Source of the DNA: a virus
IMG/VR virus record: IMGVR_UViG_3300050821_005301
Span: 1 to 31,323 of that record
DNA length: 31,323 nucleotides
Direction: 5' to 3' (one strand)
Shown here: piece after piece, positions 1-5,358 of the stretch
How the letters are laid out: each line of letters starts with the position of its first letter
How positions within the stretch are numbered: position 1 is the first letter of the stretch
The notes under the pieces: model-generated
Told to the model about the DNA's origin: nothing
What the model saw: the letters and a program-made list of their open reading frames with translations, nothing else
Databases searched by the model: none
Made by a program: the position numbers and the translations under genes

Positions 1-153
1 GGAGCAGTCGGAGCAGCCGGAGCAGCCGGAGCAGCGGGAGCAGCGGGAGCAGCCGGAGCAGCCGAAGCAGCGGAAGCAGCCGGAGCAGCCGGAGCAGCGG
101 AAGCAGTCGGAGCAGCGGGAGCAGTCGGAGCAGTCGGAGCAGCCGAAGCAGTT
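1..153. repeat. 17 tandem 9-nt units (GGAGCAGCC type)
   Basis: Seventeen contiguous 9-base units, consensus GGAGCAGCC on the + strand, run from the window edge to 153. Variation is limited mainly to unit positions 2 and 8-9, giving Ser/Phe and Gly/Asp/Arg changes in the leftward protein. The Cys codon of every unit is invariant, which suggests selection on the protein, not a neutral minisatellite. The array probably continues outside the window. Confidence 0.9.
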
Positions 154-246
154 TGTGAGTGTGGCTAGCGCGGCCCGGGCATTCTCTTCCGAGCCCCATT
201 TTTCGATACTGGCGAGGTTGCCCTTGTCATCTGTGATCCAAGTCAT
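1..246 (-). CDS. Cys-tripeptide-repeat protein, 3' end cut by window edge
   Basis: The leftward reading from ATG at 246 stays open to the window edge (82 codons seen). The first 32 residues are an ordinary-looking domain beginning MTWITDDKGN and rich in charged residues and alanine. Then comes an unbroken run of Cys-Ser/Phe-Gly/Asp/Arg triplets, 17 cysteines at exact three-residue spacing. The reading is favoured over the other frames because it has a start with a GAAAGG ribosome site, a non-repetitive N-terminal domain, and a stop/start overlap with the gene before it in the operon. Function unknown. Cysteines every third residue would line up on one face of a three-fold helix, which could bind metal or form disulfides; that is inference. 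I recall similar Cys-rich triplet proteins among phage hypotheticals but cannot name a family. Confidence 0.72.
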   Translation of the reverse strand, partial: MTWITDDKGNLASIEKWGSEENARAALATLTNCFGCSDCSDCSRCSDCFRCSGCSGCFRCFGCSGCSRCSRCSGCSGCSDCS

Positions 247-422
247 GATTTATTGCCTTTCTTCAATGAGCAGTCATATCGCGCAAATGCTTCTCTGACT
301 TTCTGGAGCCGTTCGCTGCCAAACTCGGCTCCCGACTCCCACCATCCTGGGGGGGTATCCAATTCATCCCGATCAATCCCATCGAGAATGATCTCAATTT
401 CGCGCAGCAATGGATTATCCAT
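243..422 (-). CDS. 59-residue acidic phage protein
   Basis: This small leftward gene starts at ATG 422 behind a good AGAGGA ribosome site and stops at 243-245, overlapping the next ATG as ATGA. The product begins MDNPLLREIEIILDG and ends in a basic KKGNKS tail. It has an acidic middle with a Pro-Pro-Gly-Trp-Trp turn and a C-terminal amphipathic helix. No family recognised. The overlaps on both sides and clean start signal support it as real. Confidence 0.68.
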   Translation of the reverse strand: MDNPLLREIEIILDGIDRDELDTPPGWWESGAEFGSERLQKVREAFARYDCSLKKGNKS

Positions 423-424
423 GA

Positions 425-589
425 TTATTCCTCTTTCAGCGCAGTGATTGCGATGTTGTGAATTACGCGGATGGCTGAATCTTGAGGGAAATGGCCATCG
501 CGTGCCGCTGCACAGTTGAACTCTATGGCCTCAAGAGCGGCCTTGAGCCGTTCAATCTCATCGGCCGTTTTGTCAATGTATGGGCTCAT
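425..589 (-). CDS. 54-residue helical protein
   Basis: The leftward reading from ATG 589 follows an AGGGAG ribosome site and ends in TAA at 425-427, two bases before the next ATG. The product begins MSPYIDKTADEIERLKAALE, a heptad-like helix often seen in small phage proteins with a short coiled coil. No known domain is recognised. Its start overlaps the stop of the upstream gene as ATGA, typical of this operon. Confidence 0.68.
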   Translation of the reverse strand: MSPYIDKTADEIERLKAALEAIEFNCAAARDGHFPQDSAIRVIHNIAITALKEE

Positions 590-777
590 GCTCGCTCCCT
601 GTCAGTCTTCTCGGCATTGATGAGCACGGCCATGAGCGGCATTCCCAACAGAACAACGATAAGCAGACAAGCACAGATGGCGATTTGCGAACCGTTGGAA
701 GTGGCCAGCATTTCGGCTACCGCAATGAGAAGCCCCATGGAAACGGCCAGAAGAATCACACTGGTGAGGTCTTTCAT
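586..777 (-). CDS. Small two-helix membrane protein
   Basis: 63 residues. Two hydrophobic stretches, about residues 5-25 (SVILLAVSMGLLIAVAEML) and 32-53 (IAICACLLIVVLLGMPLMAV), are joined by a short polar loop, with a charged C-terminal tail. It should insert in the inner membrane as a hairpin. It overlaps its neighbours by four bases on both sides. Early or accessory phage membrane proteins of this size may affect host membranes or superinfection, but nothing in the sequence assigns a job. Confidence 0.7.
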   Translation of the reverse strand: MKDLTSVILLAVSMGLLIAVAEMLATSNGSQIAICACLLIVVLLGMPLMAVLINAEKTDRERA

Positions 778-1001
778 GCGTAATCTCGCGGAATATAGCC
801 TAGGACTCTATTAACTTCTTCGCAGGCGGCCTTTCCCTGTTCGGAGAACCAGCCCCGGCGAAGCTCCATCTTCTCTTCGTAGTCGCCCTCATCATCGAAA
901 AAGCTCACCGGGATACCATCTCGATAGGCTTTGGCTCCGAGGTCGAAGTTTGTGAGCTGCTGCGCGGGCCGGTGGTCAGAGATGTTGATTATTTGTGCCA
1001 T
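774..1001 (-). CDS. RMF-like small protein lacking the Cys-Pro-Tyr motif
   Basis: 75 residues from ATG 1001, chosen because GGAGGAG lies just upstream. The pattern is G-A-K-A-Y-R-D-G-I-P-V near residues 32-42, a variable acidic loop, then L-R-R-G-W-F near residues 47-52. This parallels the ribosome modulation factor/CrpP layout (helix with Gly-x-x-Ala-x-x-x-Gly, loop, Trp-containing helix) and the clearer homologue encoded at 1087-1284. The usual CPY is absent, replaced by FFDDEGDY. The relationship is tentative. RMF-family proteins bind ribosomes or have other small-protein roles, and whether this one does is unknown. Confidence 0.66.
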   Translation of the reverse strand: MAQIINISDHRPAQQLTNFDLGAKAYRDGIPVSFFDDEGDYEEKMELRRGWFSEQGKAACEEVNRVLGYIPRDYA

Positions 1002-1099
1002 AGACTCCTCCAGAATGCCAACGCCGGGACTTGTTTGTCGCGAGGAGCAAAGAGCCAATACATGGCCAACCAAACGGCTAGTGCGATTATTTGAGCCAT
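989..1099 (-). CDS. 36-residue single-pass membrane microprotein
   Basis: Starts at ATG 1099 after GGAGGGC. The product has one hydrophobic helix (IIALAVWLAMYWLF, residues 4-17) followed by a basic tail ending WRSLWHK. It overlaps the next gene by 13 bases. Its first codons (ATGGC-CAAATAATC) nearly repeat those of the 774-1001 gene, giving both proteins a MAQII start. Too short for family assignment; the start signal and hydrophobic design support expression. Confidence 0.55.
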   Translation of the reverse strand: MAQIIALAVWLAMYWLFAPRDKQVPALAFWRSLWHK

Positions 1100-1284
1100 C
1101 GAACTTGCCCTCCGTTCTTCTCCGCCTCTGCGAAGTACCATCCGGCCCGCCACTCCTGAACATTGACAGCGGCGGTAAGCGACATGTAAGGAATCACCAA
1201 GTAAGGACATTCCTCGATTGGTGTACCTGCCTTAAAAGCCTCTGCCCCTTCTGCTCGCTTGCCAACTAGTATTTGGTCTAACAT
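1087..1284 (-). CDS. RMF/CrpP-like protein
   Basis: 65 residues from ATG 1284 behind AGGGAG. It shows the family pattern: A-E-G-A-E-A-F-K-A-G (residues 10-19), then E-E-C-P-Y (residues 23-27), then Q-E-W-R-A-G-W (residues 41-47). E. coli RMF has the same order of Gly-rich helix, CPY and Trp-Gly-Gly-Trp. RMF binds 30S near the anti-Shine-Dalgarno and makes 100S dimers; the CrpP branch is found on plasmids and phages with debated functions. A phage copy might alter host translation, but that is inference. A longer reading upstream lacks a ribosome site. Confidence 0.72.
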   Translation of the reverse strand: MLDQILVGKRAEGAEAFKAGTPIEECPYLVIPYMSLTAAVNVQEWRAGWYFAEAEKNGGQVRWLK

Positions 1285-1334
1285 ATCGATCTCCCTGGAG
1301 CCGATTATGGTGCTCTTCGGGCTGGCCCACAAGA

Positions 1335-1532
1335 TCACCGAAGTAACTTCCTCGCGTCGAACTCATCGAGCAAGTCAGCGATTGGCCGCCGATCCTCTGG
1401 TAGCATCTCTTCCAGAGTTACGAATGCCAGCTCAATGGCGGCCAATCGCTTCTGCTGCCCTTCGCGCCGGGCGATCATCACCCGCGCATGTCGCTCCCGC
1501 AGGTTGCGCCGCCAGCTTCGTTTGGGTTTCAT
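1335..1532 (-). CDS. Basic/acidic 65-residue protein
   Basis: Starts at ATG 1532, preceded by AGAGAGAC and overlapping the upstream stop as ATGA. The N-terminal half is very basic (MKPKRSWRRNLRERHARVM). The C-terminal half is an acidic helix rich in Leu and Glu (LEEMLPEDRRPIADLLDEF). The polarity suggests nucleic acid or RNP contact at the N-terminus and a dimer or partner helix at the C-terminus, but no family is recognised. A further in-frame start at 1610 has no ribosome site. Confidence 0.63.
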   Translation of the reverse strand: MKPKRSWRRNLRERHARVMIARREGQQKRLAAIELAFVTLEEMLPEDRRPIADLLDEFDARKLLR

Positions 1533-1846
1533 CGTCTCTCTGCGTTCGCAATAGCTAAGCGGGCCTGTTTGATTCCCGGCATGTGATCCATAGTGTCGTC
1601 TTTGCCCCAACCTTCCGCCATTATGGCCTTAAGCGCTGCAAGCAATTCGTTATGGCAGTTTAATGCTCTAACTATTAACTCCCCATTGGCATCGTCTTCC
1701 TCAGGAGAAATACAATGGTGACGATTCATGCTGTCACAGATAGGATATCCGTAGTGGTCATTTATCCCTTTTGGGATTGGTCCGTGGACAATGAAATACC
1801 GACTGCCACTCATGCTATCTTTTGCATGGTCCAATTCATAAATCAT
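1529..1846 (-). CDS. Phage hypothetical with NGELIVRALNCHNELLAALKA helix
   Basis: 105 residues from ATG 1846. An alternative ATG at 1876 would overlap the upstream gene and lacks a ribosome site. The middle contains YGYPICDSMNRHHC, then NGELIVRALN-x-HNELLAALKA, a variant of the NA-LI-AA-ELL-ALK helix very common at the ends of small phage proteins. Cys and His residues near residues 47-55 could bind metal. Function unknown. Confidence 0.65.
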   Translation of the reverse strand: MIYELDHAKDSMSGSRYFIVHGPIPKGINDHYGYPICDSMNRHHCISPEEDDANGELIVRALNCHNELLAALKAIMAEGWGKDDTMDHMPGIKQARLAIANAERR

Positions 1847-1851
1847 ATTGA

Positions 1852-2184
1852 CTATCTTTCTGGATATCCGTCCCATACCGCAACTTTTATGTCTCCTGAA
1901 ACTGTTTTATAAGTTACCGTTTTCATTTTTGCTCCTCCTAGCGGGTGATTAATCCGCCAATGATTCGAGTATGATCTATTCGGTTTTTCTTTCAAGATAA
2001 CCGAAGTACCGTTACCATTGTGCTCGTCCCTTTCATGTTTAAGCCGAATTTCGAGCCAAATAAGGGCCTGAGACTTCAATGGGAAGAATACGATCTTGAA
2101 AGTTTCCGTGTCGGTGAAGGCCCATTTCGCCCGCATCCGCTGCACAAAGGCCGGTTTTTCCAGTTTGGATAGGATATAGCTCAT
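1852..2184 (-). CDS. 110-residue protein with an internal start site
   Basis: Starts at ATG 2184 behind GGAGGAG and overlaps the upstream gene by four bases. The body (residues 1-54) has mixed aromatic and charged residues and looks globular. In the same frame a second ATG at 1926 has an excellent GGAGGAGC ribosome site. It could yield a 24-residue C-terminal peptide (MKTVTYKTVSGDIKVAVWDG start). Either one protein is made or the long form plus a nested short form. No family recognised. Confidence 0.62.
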   Translation of the reverse strand: MSYILSKLEKPAFVQRMRAKWAFTDTETFKIVFFPLKSQALIWLEIRLKHERDEHNGNGTSVILKEKPNRSYSNHWRINHPLGGAKMKTVTYKTVSGDIKVAVWDGYPER

Positions 2185-2381
2185 GATCTCCTCCAGCTCG
2201 ACTCAATGAGCCTTCGAGTGTGCTCCCCGGTGATCTCCTCGATCTGGCCGGCGCTGATATCTATTTTCCCCCACGAAGAATCCCGAAGGTTAGCAGGTCC
2301 AATATTATCCAGTTCGCGGAAATATTCCTTGGCTATAGCATCATTGTCGATTTCGTCCAGAAACGTAACAACCACTTTCAT
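2181..2381 (-). CDS. 66-residue acidic protein
   Basis: Starts at ATG 2381, which overlaps the stop of the upstream microprotein as ATGA, with GGTGAAG upstream. It begins MKVVVTFLDEIDNDAIAKEY, which looks like a beta strand followed by helices. It has the segment GQIEEITGEHTRRLIESSW near the C-terminus. Function unknown. A longer reading to 2462 is rejected because it duplicates the microprotein region in a poor frame. Confidence 0.62.
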   Translation of the reverse strand: MKVVVTFLDEIDNDAIAKEYFRELDNIGPANLRDSSWGKIDISAGQIEEITGEHTRRLIESSWRRS

Positions 2382-2476
2382 TTCTTCACCAGCCACACAA
2401 TCCAGAGCAGTAGAGCCCAGACCGGAAGCGAGCCGAGTACTCCCCAGAAGATGCCGCGCCAAAGCTCACGATTCAT
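2378..2476 (-). CDS. 32-residue membrane microprotein
   Basis: Starts at ATG 2476, overlapping the upstream ribbon-helix-helix gene stop, and its TGA overlaps the next ATG. It begins MNRELWRGIFWG and is followed by a Trp/Leu-rich hydrophobic segment to a double-Lys C-terminus, a positive-outside-helix layout typical of single-pass inner-membrane microproteins. The tight coupling on both sides supports translation. Function unknown. Confidence 0.58.
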   Translation of the reverse strand: MNRELWRGIFWGVLGSLPVWALLLWIVWLVKK

Positions 2477-2601
2477 TTACGCAGTCCCAATTTCAGCAGC
2501 GCAATCACATACTCCCGCAGGGTGATACCGAGCTTTGCCGCCGCGCTCTTGGCTTCGCACTTCAGCTTCCGGTCGATGTTCTTAACGTGCAATTCGGCCA
2601 T
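2473..2601 (-). CDS. Ribbon-helix-helix regulator (Arc-like)
   Basis: 42 residues: MAELHVKNIDRKLKCEAKSA... The N-terminal strand ELHVKNID, then helix A (KLKCEAKSAAAKLG), the turn ITLREY, and helix B (VIALLKLGLRK) match the Arc/FitA-type ribbon-helix-helix fold, whose paired strands of a dimer enter the DNA major groove. As first gene of the leftward operon, next to the divergent start of the rightward block, it is well placed to repress its own promoter and perhaps the rightward one. Its ATG shares a CATG with an in-frame rightward ATG at 2600. Confidence 0.72.
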   Translation of the reverse strand: MAELHVKNIDRKLKCEAKSAAAKLGITLREYVIALLKLGLRK

Positions 2602-2606
2602 GCGGG

Positions 2607-2637
2607 ATAATATTCACCTTTTTCACCACAATGTCAA
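2607..2637 (-). promoter_or_regulatory. Leftward promoter with direct-repeat operator candidate
   Basis: On the minus strand TTGACA (2632-2637) is a perfect -35 box. A -10 is either TATTAT (2607-2612, spacer 19) or AATATT (2609-2614, spacer 17). Transcription would begin at or very near the regulator's ATG at 2601, so the message may be leaderless. The spacer holds two direct copies of GGTGAA nine bases apart (2613-2627), a size and spacing suited to a ribbon-helix-helix dimer pair. Box matches are seen; the binding role is inferred. Confidence 0.5.
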
Positions 2638-2662
2638 GAGAGAATATGGTAATCTTTCCGGC

Positions 2663-3661
2663 ATGAAATTAGCTCACTTCCGTACGAACACAATTCTCTC
2701 TGGATGGTCTAATCTTGCAATCGCACAAACCCTTAGAGATATAGGGCATAGATGCCTATTGGGAGCAATCCCGGTAGATTGGAGCGGGGCCGTCCGCTAT
2801 AAGCTGGCGCTGGCAGAATATGAGCGGATCATTACCGAGATGCCAACAATCGGGCAGCTCGCGGAATGCGATGCAGTTCTAGTCTCCGGACCAGAGTACA
2901 TTTTCAAATGGCTGGAACAACTTTATGGTTCGGCATGGAAAAGCAGAGTGATGTCTGGCCGCCCGGTGATCGCATTTCACATGGAAAGCTCCGTGAGAAA
3001 GGATCGCTCCTTCAACTTCGAGGCGGCGAAGCAATGGGCCAATGTTCACTATTATCCCGATCCTCGGGATGCCGAGCGATTCAAAGGGCTCTGGCAGAGG
3101 CCGGCGGTTGATCTCTTTTGGTTTATGCCGTTGACTAATCAGGAGAAGCGTCTTGATGTTGGATTCGCCGGGAGCCTCTATTCTTCTCGCTCCAAATATC
3201 TTGAGGCGCTGATGCCCCATATGCAGGGAATTGAATTCCGAACCGGGTTCCCGATGGCTGCAGACATCTTCGGAGAGATTCATACTAGTTGGGTGAAAAA
3301 CTATTTATATTCAATAGCTTCCATGAAAATTCACCTTTGCCTACCATCGAACAATTCCAGCTTCGATGTGGGCCGGGTCTATGAAACATTGGCGGTGGGA
3401 ACGTTCTGTCTCGCACCATTTCCTGACAATCCTTCGGACCTCAAAGATAAGCAGCATCTGTGCCGCTATGTATCGCCTGAAGATGTCGCGAAGCAGATCC
3501 GCCATTACCTCGCTGAGCCCACAGAGCGCCAATTAATCGCATCGATCGGGCATGAATGGGTCAAGAAAAACTGCGATCTGCGCCTGGTGCTGGAGCGAGT
3601 CCTAGAGGAGTCCGTCCCCGGCTATTCCTCGCCTGAACTGATTTCCAAAGAAAATGCTTGA
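2663..3661 (+). CDS. Glycosyltransferase, CgeB/GT4-like C-terminal domain
   Basis: 332 residues from ATG 2663 (MKLAHFRTNTILSG). An in-frame ATG at 2600 would cover the divergent control region. The N-terminal Rossmann-like part contains LAECDAVLVSGPEYIFKWLE. The C-terminal part (about residues 210-320) matches the Glyco_trans_1_2/CgeB pattern: MKIHLCLPSNN, F-D-V-G-R-V-Y-E-T-L-A-V-G, Y-V-S-P-E-D-V, then a helix with L-I-A-S-I-G-H. Such enzymes use nucleotide sugars. A phage could use one on host surface sugar, phage DNA or virion protein; the target is not shown. It is the first gene of the rightward block. Confidence 0.75.
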   Translation: MKLAHFRTNTILSGWSNLAIAQTLRDIGHRCLLGAIPVDWSGAVRYKLALAEYERIITEMPTIGQLAECDAVLVSGPEYIFKWLEQLYGSAWKSRVMSGRPVIAFHMESSVRKDRSFNFEAAKQWANVHYYPDPRDAERFKGLWQRPAVDLFWFMPLTNQEKRLDVGFAGSLYSSRSKYLEALMPHMQGIEFRTGFPMAADIFGEIHTSWVKNYLYSIASMKIHLCLPSNNSSFDVGRVYETLAVGTFCLAPFPDNPSDLKDKQHLCRYVSPEDVAKQIRHYLAEPTERQLIASIGHEWVKKNCDLRLVLERVLEESVPGYSSPELISKENA

Positions 3662-3734
3662 CAAGGTGTGCTAAGATTCTTTTCATCCAGCCGAACATAA
3701 CGCGCCTGTGTCTCTTCAGGCTGGCCCGCGGTAA

Positions 3735-4166
3735 GTGGCCCGATATGGAGGAATCCCCATCTCAAGGCCACGCATCCGGCGCTCCGGCGCTGCGCTCGTT
3801 CCCCTTTACAGCCAAAACGGATATCGTATTCGCACGATCTCGCGCCAAGAAGCAATGGACCTCCTGGAGACCGAACAGGCGAAATTCATGCGCGACGCCT
3901 CCGGCAGGTGGTTCAAGGATGAGCGGATTCAGCTCGCGGAACTCGTGCACTCCCCGGCAATGGGAACTTCCAATTCGGACTCCAGCCCGGCCGGGATCGT
4001 CGCCCGCGAGATGCGGGCCCAAGCGGATTGCCGATGCGGCGGCCGCGAATCCTGCAAATGCTCTCTAGGAATCCGGCGCTCACGCAATAAGGTTCTCGCA
4101 TGGCCATCGATCGGCGGCCTAAAAACTTTCCAAGGACACCTACCATGTCTCTCCTCTCAATCGTGA
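3735..4166 (+). CDS. Small phage protein upstream of terminase
   Basis: 143 residues from GTG 3735. The coherent part is Y-R-I-R-T-I-S-R-Q-E-A-M-D-L-L, followed by a helix and strand ending E-R-I-Q-L. This resembles small phage proteins found near terminases in which S-x-x-E-A-x-x-L-L is followed by a variable strand and I-x-L. The C-terminal part has CRCGGRESCKC, a possible metal site, and overlaps the next gene by 22 bases. A competing +1 frame across 3658-4068 is Pro/Arg/Ser-rich and looks like a shadow. Function unknown. Confidence 0.55.
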   Translation: MARYGGIPISRPRIRRSGAALVPLYSQNGYRIRTISRQEAMDLLETEQAKFMRDASGRWFKDERIQLAELVHSPAMGTSNSDSSPAGIVAREMRAQADCRCGGRESCKCSLGIRRSRNKVLAWPSIGGLKTFQGHLPCLSSQS

Positions 4167-4354
4167 AAGTCAATTTTCATTTCGAGCGCGGCGGCAAAGC
4201 ATCCGAGCATCAGTATGATTTTGTTGGGGTTAGCGCAATATCAGAAGCTAACATCAAGACTGTGCTCTTAAACAACAATCGCACGCGTCCAACCGGAGCA
4301 GTTGTCGTAATCGACTCGGTTGAAAACGCGCACACTCAAATCCTAGTGGCCTGA
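4145..4354 (+). CDS. 69-residue beta-strand protein, paralogue of 4394 gene
   Basis: Starts at ATG 4145 with AAGGA nine bases upstream. It begins MSLLSIVKVNFHFERGG and ends GAVVVIDSVENAHTQILVA. The alternation of strands and the D-S-V-x-N-A end are shared with the next gene (KVDSVSNASTGAVWV), so the two look like diverged copies. A compact beta-rich fold is likely. Function unknown; position just upstream of the terminase suggests a packaging or head accessory role. Confidence 0.66.
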   Translation: MSLLSIVKVNFHFERGGKASEHQYDFVGVSAISEANIKTVLLNNNRTRPTGAVVVIDSVENAHTQILVA

Positions 4355-4364
4355 TTTAATCTCC

Positions 4365-4382
4365 CGGCATCCAATGATGCCG
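4365..4382 (+). promoter_or_regulatory. Hairpin between paralogous genes
   Basis: CGGCATC (4365-4371), loop CAAT, and GATGCCG (4376-4382) form a perfect 7-bp stem. GAGG at 4382-4385, the likely ribosome site of the 4394 gene, begins in the last stem base. No U-run follows on either strand, so it does not look like a classic terminator. It may tune translation of the next gene or stabilise RNA. Confidence 0.5.
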
Positions 4383-4393
4383 AGGTTAAAAAC

Positions 4394-4699
4394 ATGGACC
4401 ACCACAAAAGCTCACAGAAAGCTCACACCATGAGCGACAATTCAAGCGCTTCAGTTGCGGTTGCCGAAGAGAAGCCAAAGAAACCAGAACTCCGGCTTTA
4501 CAAAGTCTCCTATCATGAGGAGAATAATGGAGTTGCAATTTCTGGCAGCCACAAATCAGCGCTGATTGTCGCCGCGGCGGACGATCATCACACAGCCGTC
4601 CCGGAGGTCATCACGCGCAACTCCGATCCGCTCCCCGAAGGAGCCTCTATCAAAGTCGATTCGGTTTCGAACGCCAGTACCGGGGCAGTATGGGTTTAA
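4394..4699 (+). CDS. 101-residue protein, paralogue of 4145 gene
   Basis: Starts at ATG 4394 eight bases after GAGG; a second ATG at 4430 (MSDNSSASVAVAEEKPKK) is possible. Residues 1-35 form a polar, disordered N-terminal arm rich in Ser, Lys and Glu. The rest (LRLYKVSYHEENNGVAIS to the end) repeats the strand pattern and D-S-V-x-N-A motif of the upstream gene. Probably a virion or assembly accessory; no family recognised. Confidence 0.64.
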   Translation: MDHHKSSQKAHTMSDNSSASVAVAEEKPKKPELRLYKVSYHEENNGVAISGSHKSALIVAAADDHHTAVPEVITRNSDPLPEGASIKVDSVSNASTGAVWV

Positions 4700-4702
4700 A
4701 GC

Positions 4703-4891
4703 GTGCCCGCAACTTCTAAGGCCCAACAACAAGCAATGGCCATTGCCGAGCACGAGCCGGACAAGCTCTACAAGCGCAACTCCGGCCTGCTCAACATGAG
4801 TCATCAGCAGTTGCATGACTTCGCTGCAACATCAACAAAGGGACTGCCGAAAAAGAAACCATCGCCAAAGTCCTTCTATGGTGAAAAATAG
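4703..4891 (+). CDS. DUF3008-like small protein with C-terminal FYGEK tag
   Basis: 62 residues from GTG 4703. The N-terminal MPATSKAQQQAMAIAEH and the later HDFAATSTKGLPKK match the pattern of DUF3008-type phage proteins (M-P-A-x-S-x-A-Q-Q ... L-x-x-F-A-x-T-x-x-x-G-L-P), which usually end just after the Lys-Pro stretch. Here a basic spacer KKPSPKS and then F-Y-G-E-K-stop have been added. The same ending recurs in other genes up to 7401. Its TAG overlaps the GTG of terS by one base. Function of the family is not established. Confidence 0.72.
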   Translation: MPATSKAQQQAMAIAEHEPDKLYKRNSGLLNMSHQQLHDFAATSTKGLPKKKPSPKSFYGEK

Positions 4892-5358
4892 TGAGCCTAA
4901 AGGACTTACCAGACAAGAAGCAGCAATACATCAAAGAGCGGCTCGCCGGTAAGTCCAAGACTCAGGCCGGAGTCGATGCAGGCTATTCCTTCGCGACAGC
5001 TCGCAATGCCGGCCATGCGATTGAGACGCCCGATGTCCGGCGCGAGTTTGCGGCCGCGATGCGGCGCCGAATCTCTGCTGAGAAGATTGCGGAGACAATC
5101 GAAGCAGGATTGAGCGCGATGGAAACCAAGTTCTTTCAGAAGGATGGGAAGATTGTCGACACTGCTGACGTCATTGCGTGGGGAGAGCGGCGACAATATG
5201 CGGCCCTGGCGGCTGAATATGGCGGGTACTTTGTGCCGCGCAAAGAGGTAGATGTCGACGTCGCAGACGATTCAGCGGCCGGAGAGGTTATACGGCGGGT
5301 TCTCCAAAGCGGAGATCCGGGCACAACTCCCCCGGCTGACGTCAGCCCAGAAAGTTGA
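4891..5358 (+). CDS. terS: Terminase small subunit
   Basis: 155 residues from GTG 4891. Residues about 5-45 (KQQYIKERLAGKSKTQAGVD, then A-G-Y and T-A-R-N-A-G) form the helix-turn-helix found in small terminase subunits that recognise the packaging site. A helical region follows (EKIAETIEAGLSAMETKFF), suited to ring oligomerisation, then an acidic, Pro-rich tail. Length fits the family. It lies directly before the terminase ATPase gene and overlaps it by 107 bases. Unlike its neighbours it has no FYGEK ending. Confidence 0.8.
   Translation: MSLKDLPDKKQQYIKERLAGKSKTQAGVDAGYSFATARNAGHAIETPDVRREFAAAMRRRISAEKIAETIEAGLSAMETKFFQKDGKIVDTADVIAWGERRQYAALAAEYGGYFVPRKEVDVDVADDSAAGEVIRRVLQSGDPGTTPPADVSPES

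Noticed and set aside
1-165. Rightward open frame through the 9-nt repeat (Gly/Ala/Glu-rich), or a CRISPR array
   Set aside because: It has no start in the window and stops at a TAG near 166. The leftward frame has a start, a non-repeat domain, a ribosome site and operon context. Units are 9 bases without spacers, so it is not CRISPR.
3658-4068. Rightward frame overlapping the 3735 gene
   Set aside because: Its product is Pro/Arg/Ser-rich shadow-like sequence. The 3735 frame has coherent helix and strand motifs.
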